Position numbers and translations under genes: made by a program
Source: Saccharomonospora azurea NA-128
GTDB taxonomy: Bacteria > Actinomycetota > Actinomycetes > Mycobacteriales > Pseudonocardiaceae
Length of the DNA stretch: 64,000 bases
Reading direction: 5' to 3'
NCBI RefSeq assembly: GCF_000231055.2
Contig: NZ_CM001466.1
Coordinates: forward strand, 386,766 to 450,765
In this document: positions 34,596 to 43,736 of the stretch, piece after piece
Numbering within the stretch: the first letter of the stretch is position 1
How the letters are laid out: each line of letters starts with the position of its first letter
The notes under the pieces: generated by a model
What the model was told of the DNA's origin: nothing
What the model saw: only the letters and a program-made list of their open reading frames with translations
Database searches by the model: none

Positions 34596-35270
34596 ATGCG
34601 AACACCAGCTCCGCTCGGGCCCGTCACAGCCCGTGGCATCGCCGCCGAGGCCGCCCACATGATCCGCGAGGCGATCATGAACGGAACCTTCCGTCCGGGC
34701 GAGGAGCTCAGAGAGGGTGCGCTGGCCGAGTCTCTCGCGGTGAGTCGGGGTTCCGTGCGCGAGGGGCTGTCCATTCTGGAGCGCGAGGGCATCATCCGTA
34801 CCGGTTGGCATCGGCCCGCCACGGTGATCCCGGCGTCCCGTCACCATGCCAGGAGCCTCTACCGGCTGCGCGCGGGGCTCGAACGCATCGCGGCCCAGGG
34901 TGCCGCGGAGCAGGCTCGAGAGGGGGCCTCCGGCTTCGCGGAGCCGCTGGAGCGGTTGCGGACCGCCTTGTCGGACGGCGCCGAGCGCAGCGGAGTGGTG
35001 CGAGCCGACCTCGAGTTCCACGACGCCGTCTACGCGTTGGCGGACAACGCCCCGCTGACCAGTGCGTGGCAGGCCATCCGCTCCCAGATCCGCCTGTACC
35101 AGCTGCTGCGCAGCACCGAGCCCGAGACGGGGTACGACTCCTCGCTGGTCAGCGAGCACGAGCAGTACGCGGACATCGTGGCGTCGGGCGACGAGGAGGC
35201 GGCCGGCCGCTACGCCGAACGGCACGTGGAGTCGGCACTCGAGGTGCTCCTGGAGCGGCTCGCCGACTGA
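34596..35270 (+). CDS. GntR-family regulator, FadR/FCD subfamily
   Basis: A 224-residue regulator. The N-terminal winged helix (EAIMNGTFRPGEELREGALAE, VSRGSVREGLSILEREGI) is followed by an all-helical FCD domain with the metal-site pattern DLEFHDAVYALA and SEHEQYADIVASGD. It stands between two copies of a palindromic site and immediately before the 5-oxoprolinase operon, so it is the obvious local regulator, probably responding to 5-oxoproline or a related acid. That assignment is inferred. Confidence 0.88.
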   Translation: MRTPAPLGPVTARGIAAEAAHMIREAIMNGTFRPGEELREGALAESLAVSRGSVREGLSILEREGIIRTGWHRPATVIPASRHHARSLYRLRAGLERIAAQGAAEQAREGASGFAEPLERLRTALSDGAERSGVVRADLEFHDAVYALADNAPLTSAWQAIRSQIRLYQLLRSTEPETGYDSSLVSEHEQYADIVASGDEEAAGRYAERHVESALEVLLERLAD

Positions 35271-35305
35271 GGCCGGCGCTGCCGCCGAGCGGCAGCTCGT
35301 CGAAA

Positions 35306-35325
35306 GTCAATGTTGACATTCGACG
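35306..35325. promoter_or_regulatory. Operator for the FCD-type GntR regulator, copy 2
   Basis: GTCAATGTTGACATTCGACG contains AATGT-tg-ACATT, closely matching the site at 34552-34575 and placed about 150 bases before the pxpA start. Two sites flanking the regulator gene suggest control of its own expression and of the downstream operon. Confidence 0.65.
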
Positions 35326-35478
35326 TTGGCGGTGTGATGGTGGTGCCCACCTCAATTCGGCCCCCCCGGCCGGAGAAGCGTCCGCCGAGGCTTCTCCGCG
35401 GGCTCTCACCGGATCCCCGCCCCCGATCGTCGATCGACGGACACGGCACCGGTGACGACGACTGTCCAAAGGAGGATC

Positions 35479-36243
35479 ATGTCGAGGTCCATCGATCTCA
35501 TTGCCGACCTCGGCGAGGGGTTCGGCTCCTGGACGATGACAGACGACGACGCGCTCACCCGCATCGTCACGTCGGCCAACATCGCGTGCGGCTTCCACGC
35601 GGGGGACCCCTCCACCATGCGCGACACGGTCGCTCTCTGCGTCGATCGCGGTGTCGCCGTCGGAGCCCACCCGAGTTTTCCCGACCTCCGGGGTTTCGGG
35701 CGGCGCCCGATCGAGCTGGCGCCGTCGGACCTGGAGGCCGACGTGCTCTACCAGCTCGGTGCTCTCGACGCCTTCCTCCGACCCCACGACCGACGCTTGA
35801 ACCATGTGACTCCGCACGGCAGCCTCGGCAACATGACCGCGGTCCGCGAGGACTACGCGCGCGCCGTGGCCCGGGCCGTGCGTACCTTCGACCCGCAGCT
35901 CACGGTGGCGTACCAGGAGAGCTGGATGACGCGCGCCGCCGAGGAGGAGGGACTGCCGGTCGCGCGGATCGGCTTCGCCGACCGGGGCTACAACGACGAC
36001 GGCACACTCGTCGGCCGGAACTCGCCCGGCGCTTTCGTGACCGACGCCGACGAGGTCGCGGAGCGTGCCGTGCGCATGGCCGTTGAGGCAGTCGTCACCA
36101 CGGTCACTGGCACGTCCCTGTCGATGCCGGTCGACAGCATCCTCGTCCACGGCGACAGCGCGACCGCCGTCGCCAAGGCCGCCACCGTCCGGCAGCGGCT
36201 CGAAGCCGCCGGCGTGACCGTCGCCGCGTGGTCCGATCGCTGA
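35479..36243 (+). CDS. pxpA: 5-oxoprolinase subunit A (LamB/YcsF family)
   Basis: A 254-residue member of the LamB/YcsF family, one of three subunits of the prokaryotic ATP-dependent 5-oxoprolinase that opens pyroglutamate to glutamate. DLIADLGEGFG, SANIACGFHAGDP, VAVGAHPSFPDLRGFGRR and RLNHVTPHGSLGNM are all conserved. Start ATG 35479-35481 follows GGAGGA. It leads a six-gene operon that also includes pxpB and pxpC. Confidence 0.95.
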   Translation: MSRSIDLIADLGEGFGSWTMTDDDALTRIVTSANIACGFHAGDPSTMRDTVALCVDRGVAVGAHPSFPDLRGFGRRPIELAPSDLEADVLYQLGALDAFLRPHDRRLNHVTPHGSLGNMTAVREDYARAVARAVRTFDPQLTVAYQESWMTRAAEEEGLPVARIGFADRGYNDDGTLVGRNSPGAFVTDADEVAERAVRMAVEAVVTTVTGTSLSMPVDSILVHGDSATAVAKAATVRQRLEAAGVTVAAWSDR

Positions 36244-36282
36244 CCCGTTCGCTCCGTACTCTTCCCGCAGAAGGGATCACCC

Positions 36283-37530
36283 ATGAGTGATGTCGAGAAC
36301 CGCGACGGGGCCGCTCCGGCCACGTCGTCCCGGGGCACGTTCGCCTCCCGACTCCTCCCGCTCTTCGGTGCCATCGCCCTGATGGCCACGAGCGCCATCG
36401 GACCAGGGTTTCTGACCCAGACCGCCACGTTCACCCAGCAGCTCGGTGCGGCGTTCTCGTTCGGGATCCTCATCTCGGTGCTGCTCGACCTCGCGATCCA
36501 GCTGAACGTGTGGCGCGTCATCGGCGTGTCCGGTCTGCGTGCCCAGGAGCTGGCGCAGCGGGTCCTTCCGGGGCTCGGCGTCGTCCTCAGCATCATCGTG
36601 TTCGTGTGCGGCTTCATCGCCAACATGGGCAACGTGGCCGGTGCGGGACTGGGGCTCAACGTCCTGTTCGGGCTGGACCCCCGGTGGGGGGCCGTCATCA
36701 CCACCGCGCTCGCCCTCGTCATCTTCCTCAACCGGTACTTCATCAAGATCATGGACCGGACGACCGTTCCGCTCGGCCTTGTCATGCTGGGGCTGACGCT
36801 GCTCGTGGCGGTCGTCAGCACCCCGCCCGTGGACCAGGCGGCGCTGCAGACGGTGGTTCCGGACCAGATCGACATCCTCGCGATCACGACGATCGTGGGC
36901 GGCACCGTCGGCGGCTACATCACCTACGCCGGTGCGCACAAGCTGCTGGCCAGCGGCATCTCCGGCCCCGGCAAGGTGCGACAGATCGCGAACACGTCGG
37001 CCATGGGAGTGCTCGCGACCGGCGTCATGCGCTGGCTGCTGTTCCTCGCCGTGCTGGGCGTCGTGTCGACCGGTGCGGTGCTCGACGTCACCGACAACCC
37101 CGCCGCCGACGCGTTCCAGGCCGCCGCGGGCGACATCGGCTTCAAGATCTTCGGCGTCGTGCTGTGGGCCGCCGCGATGACGTCGGTGATCGGGGCGTCC
37201 TTCACCTCGATCTCGTTCATCTCGACGTACTCTCGGCGTCTGCGGGACCGCGAGGGCCTCGCGGTGAGCGCGTTCGTCGTGGCCTGCTGCACCGTGTTCC
37301 TGCTGGCCGGGCAGACGCCGGTCACCGTGCTGGTCTTCTCGGGCGGCTTCAACGGCCTGGTGCTGCCTCTCGGCTTCACGGTGACCATGTGGATCGCCTG
37401 GCGTCGCCGCGACCTGCTGAGGGGCTACCGCTACCCGAGGTGGCTCATCGTCGTGGGCGTCGCGGGCCTCGTCGTGTCGTACGTGCTCGCGGTGCTGGCG
37501 TTCGAGCCGGTGTTCGCGCTCCTGCAGTGA
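36283..37530 (+). CDS. NRAMP-family divalent cation or solute transporter (YcsG-like)
   Basis: A 415-residue membrane protein with about 11 segments. SAIGPGFLTQTATFTQQ corresponds to the first NRAMP helix, but the metal-binding DPGN motif is replaced by TQTA. That suggests it is not a classical Mn/Fe transporter. It matches the position of Bacillus subtilis ycsG within the ycsFGI-kipIA cluster. A role in moving the operon's substrate (5-oxoproline or a related compound) is an inference. Confidence 0.85.
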   Translation: MSDVENRDGAAPATSSRGTFASRLLPLFGAIALMATSAIGPGFLTQTATFTQQLGAAFSFGILISVLLDLAIQLNVWRVIGVSGLRAQELAQRVLPGLGVVLSIIVFVCGFIANMGNVAGAGLGLNVLFGLDPRWGAVITTALALVIFLNRYFIKIMDRTTVPLGLVMLGLTLLVAVVSTPPVDQAALQTVVPDQIDILAITTIVGGTVGGYITYAGAHKLLASGISGPGKVRQIANTSAMGVLATGVMRWLLFLAVLGVVSTGAVLDVTDNPAADAFQAAAGDIGFKIFGVVLWAAAMTSVIGASFTSISFISTYSRRLRDREGLAVSAFVVACCTVFLLAGQTPVTVLVFSGGFNGLVLPLGFTVTMWIAWRRRDLLRGYRYPRWLIVVGVAGLVVSYVLAVLAFEPVFALLQ

Positions 37531-37552
37531 CCCGTTCGAGAAGGAGAGATCG

Positions 37553-38341
37553 ATGACCCTGGAAACGTGGCGCTCGCTCACCCCGGAGCAGGCTCGGCGG
37601 AGGCTGAGGGACGGCTACACCGGCACGACGTCGGGCTGGTGCGACGGGTGGGCGCAGGCCAACCTGCTCGCCGTGCCCCGGGAGCAGGCGTTCGACCTGA
37701 TGCTGTTCGCTCAGCGGAATCCGAAGGCGTGCCCGCTGCTGGACGTCTTCGATCCCGGTGCGAGGAGCAGCGCCCGGTTCCAGGGCGACATCACCACGGA
37801 CCTGCCCGCCTACCGCGTGTACGAGCGGGGAGAGCTGGTCGCCGAGAAGACCGAGGTGACCGGGCTGTGGCGCGACGACCTGGTGGCCTTCCTGTTCGGT
37901 TGCTCGTTCAGCTTCGAGCGGGCGCTGACGGAGGCCGGCATCGAGATGCGGCACACGACGGCGGGCAGGACGGTGCCGATGTACCGGACGACGATCGCCT
38001 GCGAGCCCGCGGGCGTGTTCTCGTCCTCGATGGTGGTGTCGATGCGCGGTGTGCCGGCGAGCCGCGTGCCCGACGCCGTGCGGATCTGCGCCCGGTACCC
38101 GGCCGTGCACGGCGCGCCGGTGCACATCGGTGACCCCGCCTCGATCGGGATCACCGACCTGGACACTCCGGACTGGGGCGACCCGCCGGTCCTGCGGGAC
38201 GGCGACGTCCCCGTCTTCTGGGCCTGCGGGGTGACACCCCAGGCCATGGTCATGGAGTCCCGACCGGAGTTCGCCATCGCTCACGCGCCGGGCCGGATGG
38301 CCATCACCGACATCCGTGAAGCGGATCTGATCACACCGTAG
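37553..38341 (+). CDS. DUF1445 family protein (YcsI-like putative hydro-lyase)
   Basis: A 262-residue protein of the DUF1445/YcsI family, often labelled putative hydro-lyase or D-glutamate cyclase-like. Conserved parts are GYTGTTSGWCDGWAQANLLAV, FAQRNPKACPLLDV, FLFGCSFSFE and FWACGVTPQAM. A D-glutamate cyclase would make 5-oxo-D-proline, which fits an operon with 5-oxoprolinase, but the activity here is inferred. The start ATG at 37553 follows AAGGAGAG. Confidence 0.9.
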   Translation: MTLETWRSLTPEQARRRLRDGYTGTTSGWCDGWAQANLLAVPREQAFDLMLFAQRNPKACPLLDVFDPGARSSARFQGDITTDLPAYRVYERGELVAEKTEVTGLWRDDLVAFLFGCSFSFERALTEAGIEMRHTTAGRTVPMYRTTIACEPAGVFSSSMVVSMRGVPASRVPDAVRICARYPAVHGAPVHIGDPASIGITDLDTPDWGDPPVLRDGDVPVFWACGVTPQAMVMESRPEFAIAHAPGRMAITDIREADLITP

Positions 38342-38350
38342 GGAGGTGGC

Positions 38351-39103
38351 ATGGAGGGCGGAGTCCACATCTCGTCGCAGGGCGACGCGGCCCTGCGGGT
38401 CCGGTTCACCGCGGACGACGCCGAGGAACGCTGGCGCGGCGTGCGCCGTCTGGTCTCGCGCCTCGACGAGCTGCGGCTCCCGGCGATCAGCGGTGTCGCG
38501 GCCACCTACGACTCGGCGCTGATCGAGTTCGACAGCCTCGGCATCAGCCCGGAGGATCTCCGGTCGCTGCTCCACTACGTGAGCACGCGGGCCGCGGCGG
38601 TGAACTCCCTGCCCTCCATGCCCTCCAGCGGAGTCCCGGCCGGCGAGGAACCGCGGTACTTCCGGGTCCCGGTCCGTTACGGCGGAGACCGAGGCCCCGA
38701 TCTCGCGCTGGTGGCGGAGCTGTTCGGGGAGAGCGAGGACGACCTGATCGCGCGGCACAGCGCGGACTGGTACCTGGTGCGGTGTTTCGGCGCGCCCGCG
38801 GCCTCGCCGATGATGGACGGACTCGGCCGCGAGGTCTCGGTTCCCCGCCGATCGGATCCCCGGGTCCGAGTGCCCGGTGGGTCGGTCGCGCTGGCCGGTG
38901 TCCAGTCGCTGATCTACTCGGTGAACGCGCCGGGTGGGTGGCAGCTGATCGGGCACACGCCCGTGGAGCTCGTGTCCGCCCACAGCGACGAGGTGTGCGC
39001 CTACCGCCCCGGTGACTACGTGGGCTACTTCCCGATCACCGACGCCGAGTGGGATCGGTACGAGGGTTCGCCGATGGAGGAGTTCCGTGTCGAGCGGGAT
39101 TAG
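38351..39103 (+). CDS. pxpB: 5-oxoprolinase subunit B (KipI family)
   Basis: A 250-residue KipI/PxpB-type protein (allophanate hydrolase subunit 1 domain). LYSVNAPG-like QSLIYSVNAPGGWQLIGHTP and FRVPVRYGGDRGPDLALVAE are typical. It partners with PxpC to form the ATP-dependent carboxylase-like portion of 5-oxoprolinase. It ends 17 bases inside pxpC, so the pair is translationally coupled. Confidence 0.93.
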   Translation: MEGGVHISSQGDAALRVRFTADDAEERWRGVRRLVSRLDELRLPAISGVAATYDSALIEFDSLGISPEDLRSLLHYVSTRAAAVNSLPSMPSSGVPAGEEPRYFRVPVRYGGDRGPDLALVAELFGESEDDLIARHSADWYLVRCFGAPAASPMMDGLGREVSVPRRSDPRVRVPGGSVALAGVQSLIYSVNAPGGWQLIGHTPVELVSAHSDEVCAYRPGDYVGYFPITDAEWDRYEGSPMEEFRVERD

Positions 39104-40106
39104 CACGGCCACCGTGGTCGAGGCCAACTTCGCGATGCTGCAGGACGCCGGGCGTCCGGCCGGAGCGTCGTGGGGCATCGCCGCGAACGGCGCTCTGGAC
39201 CAGTTCTCCTACCACTACGGCAACGCGCTGGTGGGCAACCCGACGAGCCTGCCGTCCCTGGAGACCGTGCTGACGGACCTCGTCGTCCGGTTCGACCACG
39301 CGGCGGTGGTCGCCGTGACCGGAGCACCCGCCGTGGTCACCGTCGACGGGCACCCGGCGCGGTCGAACCAGGCGACGATCGTGCCCGCGGGCGCGGAACT
39401 GGCGGTGCGGGAGATCCGAGAGGGCCTGCGCTGTTACGTCAGCGTGTTCGGCGGCTTCCAGGGTGGGCAGACGTTCCTCGGCAGTGTGGCTCCGGACCGC
39501 ACCCTGAAGTTCGGGTTGGACCTCGTTCCGGGACTGGAACTGCGTTACGGCTCCGGCGAGCGCCTCGACACGCGTGCCCGCGAGTATCCGTTCCCCGTCC
39601 TGGACCCGCCGCGCCGACCGTTTCCGGCGGCAGGGCAGCTCGGTGTGCTCCCGGGCGAGAATGCCGACCTCTTCGAGGACTCGGCCGCGGAGCTGTTCGC
39701 GGCCGAGTACGTCATGACGGAGAAGACCGACGCGGTGGGCTCGCGGCTGTCCGGCCACGTCCCCCGGCGCCACACGCACGGCGAGATCCTCTCGCGGGCG
39801 CTGCCGATCGGGTCGATCGAGGTGCCCGGCGGCGACGAGCTGCTGGTGTTGAACCGCGGGCGTGGTCTGTCCGCGGGCTATCCCGTGGTCGGCGTCATCT
39901 GCACGTCGTCGATGAACGAGCTCTCGCAGACCCGTCCCGGAGCCGCGGTGCGGTTCGTACCGATCACCGAGGAGGACGCTCGCCGGCTGCGGTTCCGGGA
40001 GGCGGAGGTCGTCCAATCCACCCGCGAACGGATGGCGACGATCCTCGACTCCCCGCGGGTGGGCGGAGCCGGTGAACGGAGAACTCACGAATCGAGGAGA
40101 AGATGA
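39087..40106 (+). CDS. pxpC: 5-oxoprolinase subunit C (KipA family)
   Basis: A 339-residue biotin-dependent-carboxylase-like protein of the KipA/PxpC family (allophanate hydrolase subunit 2 domain). LQDAGRPAGASWGIAANGALDQ at the N-terminus, then YVSVFGGFQGGQTFLGS, and the C-terminal GYPVVGVICTSSMNELSQTRPG are diagnostic. The start is the GTG at 39087-39089, which follows GGAGGAG inside pxpB. The stop overlaps the next gene as ATGA. Confidence 0.93.
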   Translation: MSSGISTATVVEANFAMLQDAGRPAGASWGIAANGALDQFSYHYGNALVGNPTSLPSLETVLTDLVVRFDHAAVVAVTGAPAVVTVDGHPARSNQATIVPAGAELAVREIREGLRCYVSVFGGFQGGQTFLGSVAPDRTLKFGLDLVPGLELRYGSGERLDTRAREYPFPVLDPPRRPFPAAGQLGVLPGENADLFEDSAAELFAAEYVMTEKTDAVGSRLSGHVPRRHTHGEILSRALPIGSIEVPGGDELLVLNRGRGLSAGYPVVGVICTSSMNELSQTRPGAAVRFVPITEEDARRLRFREAEVVQSTRERMATILDSPRVGGAGERRTHESRRR

Positions 40107-40546
40107 CGCACTCGGAGCTGGCCGGACTGTCCGTCCCGACACCGCAAGGCCACTACCGGCCGGTGCGGCGCTGCGGGGACATCCTCGCGACCGCGGGAAT
40201 GACCCCGCGCGTGCGGGGCGAGATGCGGTACCCGGGGCGAGTGGGCGCCGAGCTGTCCCTCGACGACGCGCGGGACGCGGCCCGGATCGCGGTCCGCAAC
40301 GCGCTGATGGCGCTCACCGTCGAGGACGAGGGACTCCAGCGCGTGCGGTTGCTCAGGATGACGGTGTACGTGTCGGCGGTCGACGGGTTCGCCGAGCACT
40401 CGGCCGTCGCCGACGCGGCGTCGGACGTGGTGGTGCGCGTGCTGGGTGAGCGGGGCGCGTGTGCTCGCTCGGCCATCGGCGTGGCGTCGCTGCCCGGCCG
40501 GGCGTGCGTCGAGATCGAGCTGACGGCGCTGGTCGAGCAGCGCTGA
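40103..40546 (+). CDS. RidA/YjgF-family protein
   Basis: A 147-residue member of the RidA superfamily, which deaminates reactive enamine/imine intermediates formed by PLP enzymes. The C-terminal block ARSAIGVASLPGRACVEIELTAL carries the arginine and glutamate positions used by active members. It is the last gene of the pxp operon, coupled by ATGA to pxpC. Its presence would fit imine by-products from the divergent PLP aminotransferase. Confidence 0.85.
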   Translation: MTHSELAGLSVPTPQGHYRPVRRCGDILATAGMTPRVRGEMRYPGRVGAELSLDDARDAARIAVRNALMALTVEDEGLQRVRLLRMTVYVSAVDGFAEHSAVADAASDVVVRVLGERGACARSAIGVASLPGRACVEIELTALVEQR

Positions 40547-40553
40547 GCGGGCG

Positions 40554-40579
40554 CCGCGACGGTCGTCACCGCGTCGCGG
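40554..40579 (+). terminator. Hairpin after the pxp operon
   Basis: CCGCGACG (40554-40561) pairs with CGTCGCGG (40572-40579) 8 bases after the RidA stop. There is no U-tract; it may be a G+C-rich terminator typical of actinobacteria. Confidence 0.4.
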
Positions 40580-40683
40580 TCGGGGCGCCGGAGGGTTTCC
40601 CCCGTGTGAGTGGTGGTAGTCGATCGCCAGGCACGCTGGCGCCCCCGTGTGGTCGCCTCCCCGGACGCACCCAGGAGGAAGCC

Positions 40684-42042
40684 ATGGAACCACCCCGCAT
40701 CCTGGTGGTCGGCGGAGGGTTCGCCGGAGTGGAGTGCGTGCGCCGCCTGGAACGGCTGCTGTCCCCGGAGGAAGCGTCGATCACGCTGGTCGCCCCACGC
40801 AACTACCAGCTCTACCTGCCGTTGCTGCCGCAGGTGGCGTCGGGAATGCTCACCCCGCAGTCGGTCGCGGTCTCCCTGCGGAGGTTGCTGCGTCGCACGC
40901 GGATCGCGCCCGGTGCGGCGCTCGGTGTGGACCTCGACACCAAGGTCTGCGTCGTGGAGGGCCTGTCGGGGCGCATGCGGATCGAACCGTACGACTACCT
41001 GGTGCTCGCCCCCGGCAGCGTCACCCGCACGTTCGACATCCCCGGGTTGGCCGAGCACGCGCGCGGGATGAAGACCCTCGCGGAGGCGGCCTACCTGCGC
41101 GACCACGTGATCGCCCAGCTCGACATCGCCGCAGCCGCACCGGAACACGAGGAGAGGGAAGCCCGCCTGCAGTTCGTCGTCGTGGGCGGAGGCTACTCGG
41201 GAACGGAGACGGCGGCGTCGCTGCACCGGCTCACGGCCGCGGCCGTCGACCGCTATCCGGGGCTCGACCCTCGGGTGATCAAGTGGCATCTCGTCGACAT
41301 CGCTCCCCGGCTGATGCCCGAACTCGGGGAGAGCCTCGGTGACGCCGCGATGAACCTGCTGCGGCAACGCGGTATCGACATCTCGCTGGGCGTGTCGGTG
41401 GCCGAGGTCCAGGCCGACACGGTGAAACTGACCGACGGCCGGGTCCTGCCGTGCCACACCCTCATCTGGACCGCGGGGGTGCAGCCGAGCCCGCTGATCG
41501 GCACGCTCGACGTCGAGACGGTGCGCGGGCGCGTGAAGGTCACCGAGTACATGGACGTGCCGGGCAGGCACGGTGTGTTCGCCGTCGGTGACGCCGCCGC
41601 GGTGCCCGACCCGTCCAAGGGCGACGGAGCCGTGTGCCCGCCCACCGCGCAGCACGCGCAGCGGCAGGGCAAGACGGTCGCGCGCAACGTCGTCGCGGCA
41701 CTGCGCGGGTATCCGCTGCAGCCCTACCGGCACAGGGACATGGGCCTGGTCGTGGACCTGGGTGGCGCGGACGCGGTCGCGAACCCACTCGGGGTGTCGC
41801 TGAAGGGACTGCCCGCGCAGACGGTCACCCGCGGCTACCACATGCTGGCGCTGCACACGCGCGTCGCCAAGGCGCGGGTGCTGACGAACTGGTTGCTCAA
41901 CGCCACGGCGGGCGACGACTACGTCCGGATGGGCTTCCTCGCCAACCAGCCGGCGACGCTGCGGCACCTCGAGCGCACGGACGCCTACCTGAGCCCGGAG
42001 GAGTTGCGCGCCTACACGGAAGCCTCCGACGTGCGCGGCTAA
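40684..42042 (+). CDS. Type II NADH dehydrogenase-like FAD oxidoreductase
   Basis: A 452-residue two-Rossmann flavoprotein. FAD-binding VVGGGFAGVECVRRLE at the N-terminus and NAD-binding FVVVGGGYSGTETAASL in the middle, with VFAVGDAAAVPDP near the C-terminus, are the NDH-2 pattern. It would pass electrons from NADH to quinone without pumping protons. The ATG at 40684 follows AGGAGGAA. It is convergent with a ClC channel gene, and the two stops overlap by 4 bases. Confidence 0.88.
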   Translation: MEPPRILVVGGGFAGVECVRRLERLLSPEEASITLVAPRNYQLYLPLLPQVASGMLTPQSVAVSLRRLLRRTRIAPGAALGVDLDTKVCVVEGLSGRMRIEPYDYLVLAPGSVTRTFDIPGLAEHARGMKTLAEAAYLRDHVIAQLDIAAAAPEHEEREARLQFVVVGGGYSGTETAASLHRLTAAAVDRYPGLDPRVIKWHLVDIAPRLMPELGESLGDAAMNLLRQRGIDISLGVSVAEVQADTVKLTDGRVLPCHTLIWTAGVQPSPLIGTLDVETVRGRVKVTEYMDVPGRHGVFAVGDAAAVPDPSKGDGAVCPPTAQHAQRQGKTVARNVVAALRGYPLQPYRHRDMGLVVDLGGADAVANPLGVSLKGLPAQTVTRGYHMLALHTRVAKARVLTNWLLNATAGDDYVRMGFLANQPATLRHLERTDAYLSPEELRAYTEASDVRG

Positions 42043-43394
42043 CCCTCCGACGGGGATTCCGGGGGTACGGACGGAAGCCAGGCTCGAACCACGTAGGCCA
42101 CCACGACCGAGACGATGACCAACGGCATCACGACGAGGCCGCTGGAGAGCAGCAACAGCGTGGCCAGGAGCACCGACACCAGCGGCAGCCCGAGCATCGT
42201 CACGCACAGGGCCCCGATGCCCATGGCGGCGGCCGGAACGGGAGTCAGGCCGGGCAGGTGGGACAACGCCAGCCCTGCGGTAGCGCCGAGGAACATCGCC
42301 GGGAACACGGGCCCGCCCCGAAACGCGCTCAACGAGACGCCGTATGCGAGTGCCTTGGCTCCGAGCAACAGCACCAGCGTCCCGGCCGAGTACTCGCTGC
42401 TGTGCTCCAGCAGGGGGCCCAATGCCTCCTGCCCGGAGAAGAGCACGTCGCTCGTGCTCTTCCCGGTGAGGACGGCGTAGAGGCAGGCCAGCAGGCCCAC
42501 GACCAGGCCCGCTGCCGTCGTGGCCACGACGACGCGTCGCCGCACCCAGCCGCGCAGCACCGCGCCGAGATGGCGGATCGCCGTCCCCAGCAACGCCGCC
42601 CCGACACCGATGACGACGGCCCAGCAGAACTGCGCCACGGTCAGCTCGCGCACCTCGGGCAGGTTCGGGATCACCAGCGACGGCTTCACCAGGCCGGTCA
42701 CCGAGTCCAGGCCGACGAAGATGAGCGCCCCGAGCCCGGACGCCAGCAGCCCCGGCACGAGCAGGACCGACGTGAGCCCCGTGCCCGCGCTCGCGATCTC
42801 CATCAGCAGGAACGCGCCGAGGAGGGGAGAGCCGAGCAACGTGCTGATCGCGGCGAAGCTGCCCGCGGCGCCGATCAGGGCCACGGCCTGTTTCGGGGCA
42901 CCCCGTTTCAGCGCGCGGACCGCCAAGGCCGCGAGCCCGCCCCCGAGCGCGATCAACGGTGCTTCGGGCCCGAGCACCGCGCCGAACGCGAGCGTGCCCA
43001 GTGCCGCGAGCGCGATGCCGGGTAGGTGCCGGGCCGTGGGCGGGCCGCCCGGGGAGAAGCCGTCCACCGGGGACTCGCCGCCGGATCCGGGCAGGTACCG
43101 GATCACGAGCCCCACGACCAGTCCGCCGAACGCCACCAGTGGCAGCGGCCACCACACCGGTTCCCGGCCGAGGCCGAGTGCGTGCGGCAGCTCGCCGAAC
43201 AACCCACGCTGCGCGTACAGCGAGAGCTGGAGGAACCCGTACGACGCCAGTGCGACGGGGACACCGAGCAGACCCGCCAACGCGAGCGCGGCGAGGTAGT
43301 GGCGGGAGCGCAGCAACTCCGCGGGAGTGCGTGGCCGGCTCGCAGCAACTGAATCGGGGGGAATGCCCTGATCTCCCGGGTGCTTCGAGGTCAC
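42039..43394 (-). CDS. ClC-family chloride channel or H+/Cl- antiporter
   Basis: A 451-residue membrane protein with the two-fold ClC layout. AVLGPEAPLIALGGG contains the gating glutamate in GPEAP, and GGPVFPAMFLGATAGLAL is the second signature. The classic GSGIP motif is not clear (GSGGESPVDGF stands in that region), so ion selectivity is uncertain. The start is GTG at 43394 after GGGAGGG. It sits near NhaA and NDH-2 genes, all tied to ion and proton balance. Confidence 0.87.
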   Translation of the reverse strand: MTSKHPGDQGIPPDSVAASRPRTPAELLRSRHYLAALALAGLLGVPVALASYGFLQLSLYAQRGLFGELPHALGLGREPVWWPLPLVAFGGLVVGLVIRYLPGSGGESPVDGFSPGGPPTARHLPGIALAALGTLAFGAVLGPEAPLIALGGGLAALAVRALKRGAPKQAVALIGAAGSFAAISTLLGSPLLGAFLLMEIASAGTGLTSVLLVPGLLASGLGALIFVGLDSVTGLVKPSLVIPNLPEVRELTVAQFCWAVVIGVGAALLGTAIRHLGAVLRGWVRRRVVVATTAAGLVVGLLACLYAVLTGKSTSDVLFSGQEALGPLLEHSSEYSAGTLVLLLGAKALAYGVSLSAFRGGPVFPAMFLGATAGLALSHLPGLTPVPAAAMGIGALCVTMLGLPLVSVLLATLLLLSSGLVVMPLVIVSVVVAYVVRAWLPSVPPESPSEG

Positions 43395-43433
43395 GGGGCC
43401 CCTCCCGCAGGTGGCCGTCACGGACGGGATCGG

Positions 43434-43736
43434 TCAGGCGCGTTCGAGAGCTTCGCCGAAGTCCCGCAGGAAGAGCGCGTGCCGGTTGTGGGCGAGGACG
43501 TGGCCGGTGACGAGCACGGCCACCACCGGCCAGTCGACCACTCCCACGGCCCCGAGGGTCACGACCCCGCCGAGGAACGCGAGCTGGTCCGAGGGCGGCA
43601 GTTCGAGGGTGCCGAGGAAGGGAACGTTGATCCGGCACGAACTGCGCTTGGCGGCCGTGCGCACAGCCTGCGCGTTGTCCCCACCGGTGTGACCGGTGCC
43701 GGTGGTCTGCTCGGAGGCGCCGCTGTGGCTGTCCAT
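43434..43736 (-). CDS. Small two-helix membrane protein of unknown function
   Basis: A 100-residue protein. The first 35 residues are polar and Gly/Thr-rich. Then come INVPFLGTLELPPSDQLAFL and two hydrophobic segments (LGGVVTLGAVGVVDW, VVAVLVTGHVLA) ending at NRHALFLRDFGEAL. I do not recognise a named family. It reads with the ClC gene 40 bases downstream, so it may be a coupled accessory protein. The start used is the ATG 43734-43736. Confidence 0.6.
   Translation of the reverse strand: MDSHSGASEQTTGTGHTGGDNAQAVRTAAKRSSCRINVPFLGTLELPPSDQLAFLGGVVTLGAVGVVDWPVVAVLVTGHVLAHNRHALFLRDFGEALERA

Noticed and set aside
38780..39015. Short frames inside pxpB and pxpC as separate genes
   Set aside because: They are out-of-frame shadows with no start signals.
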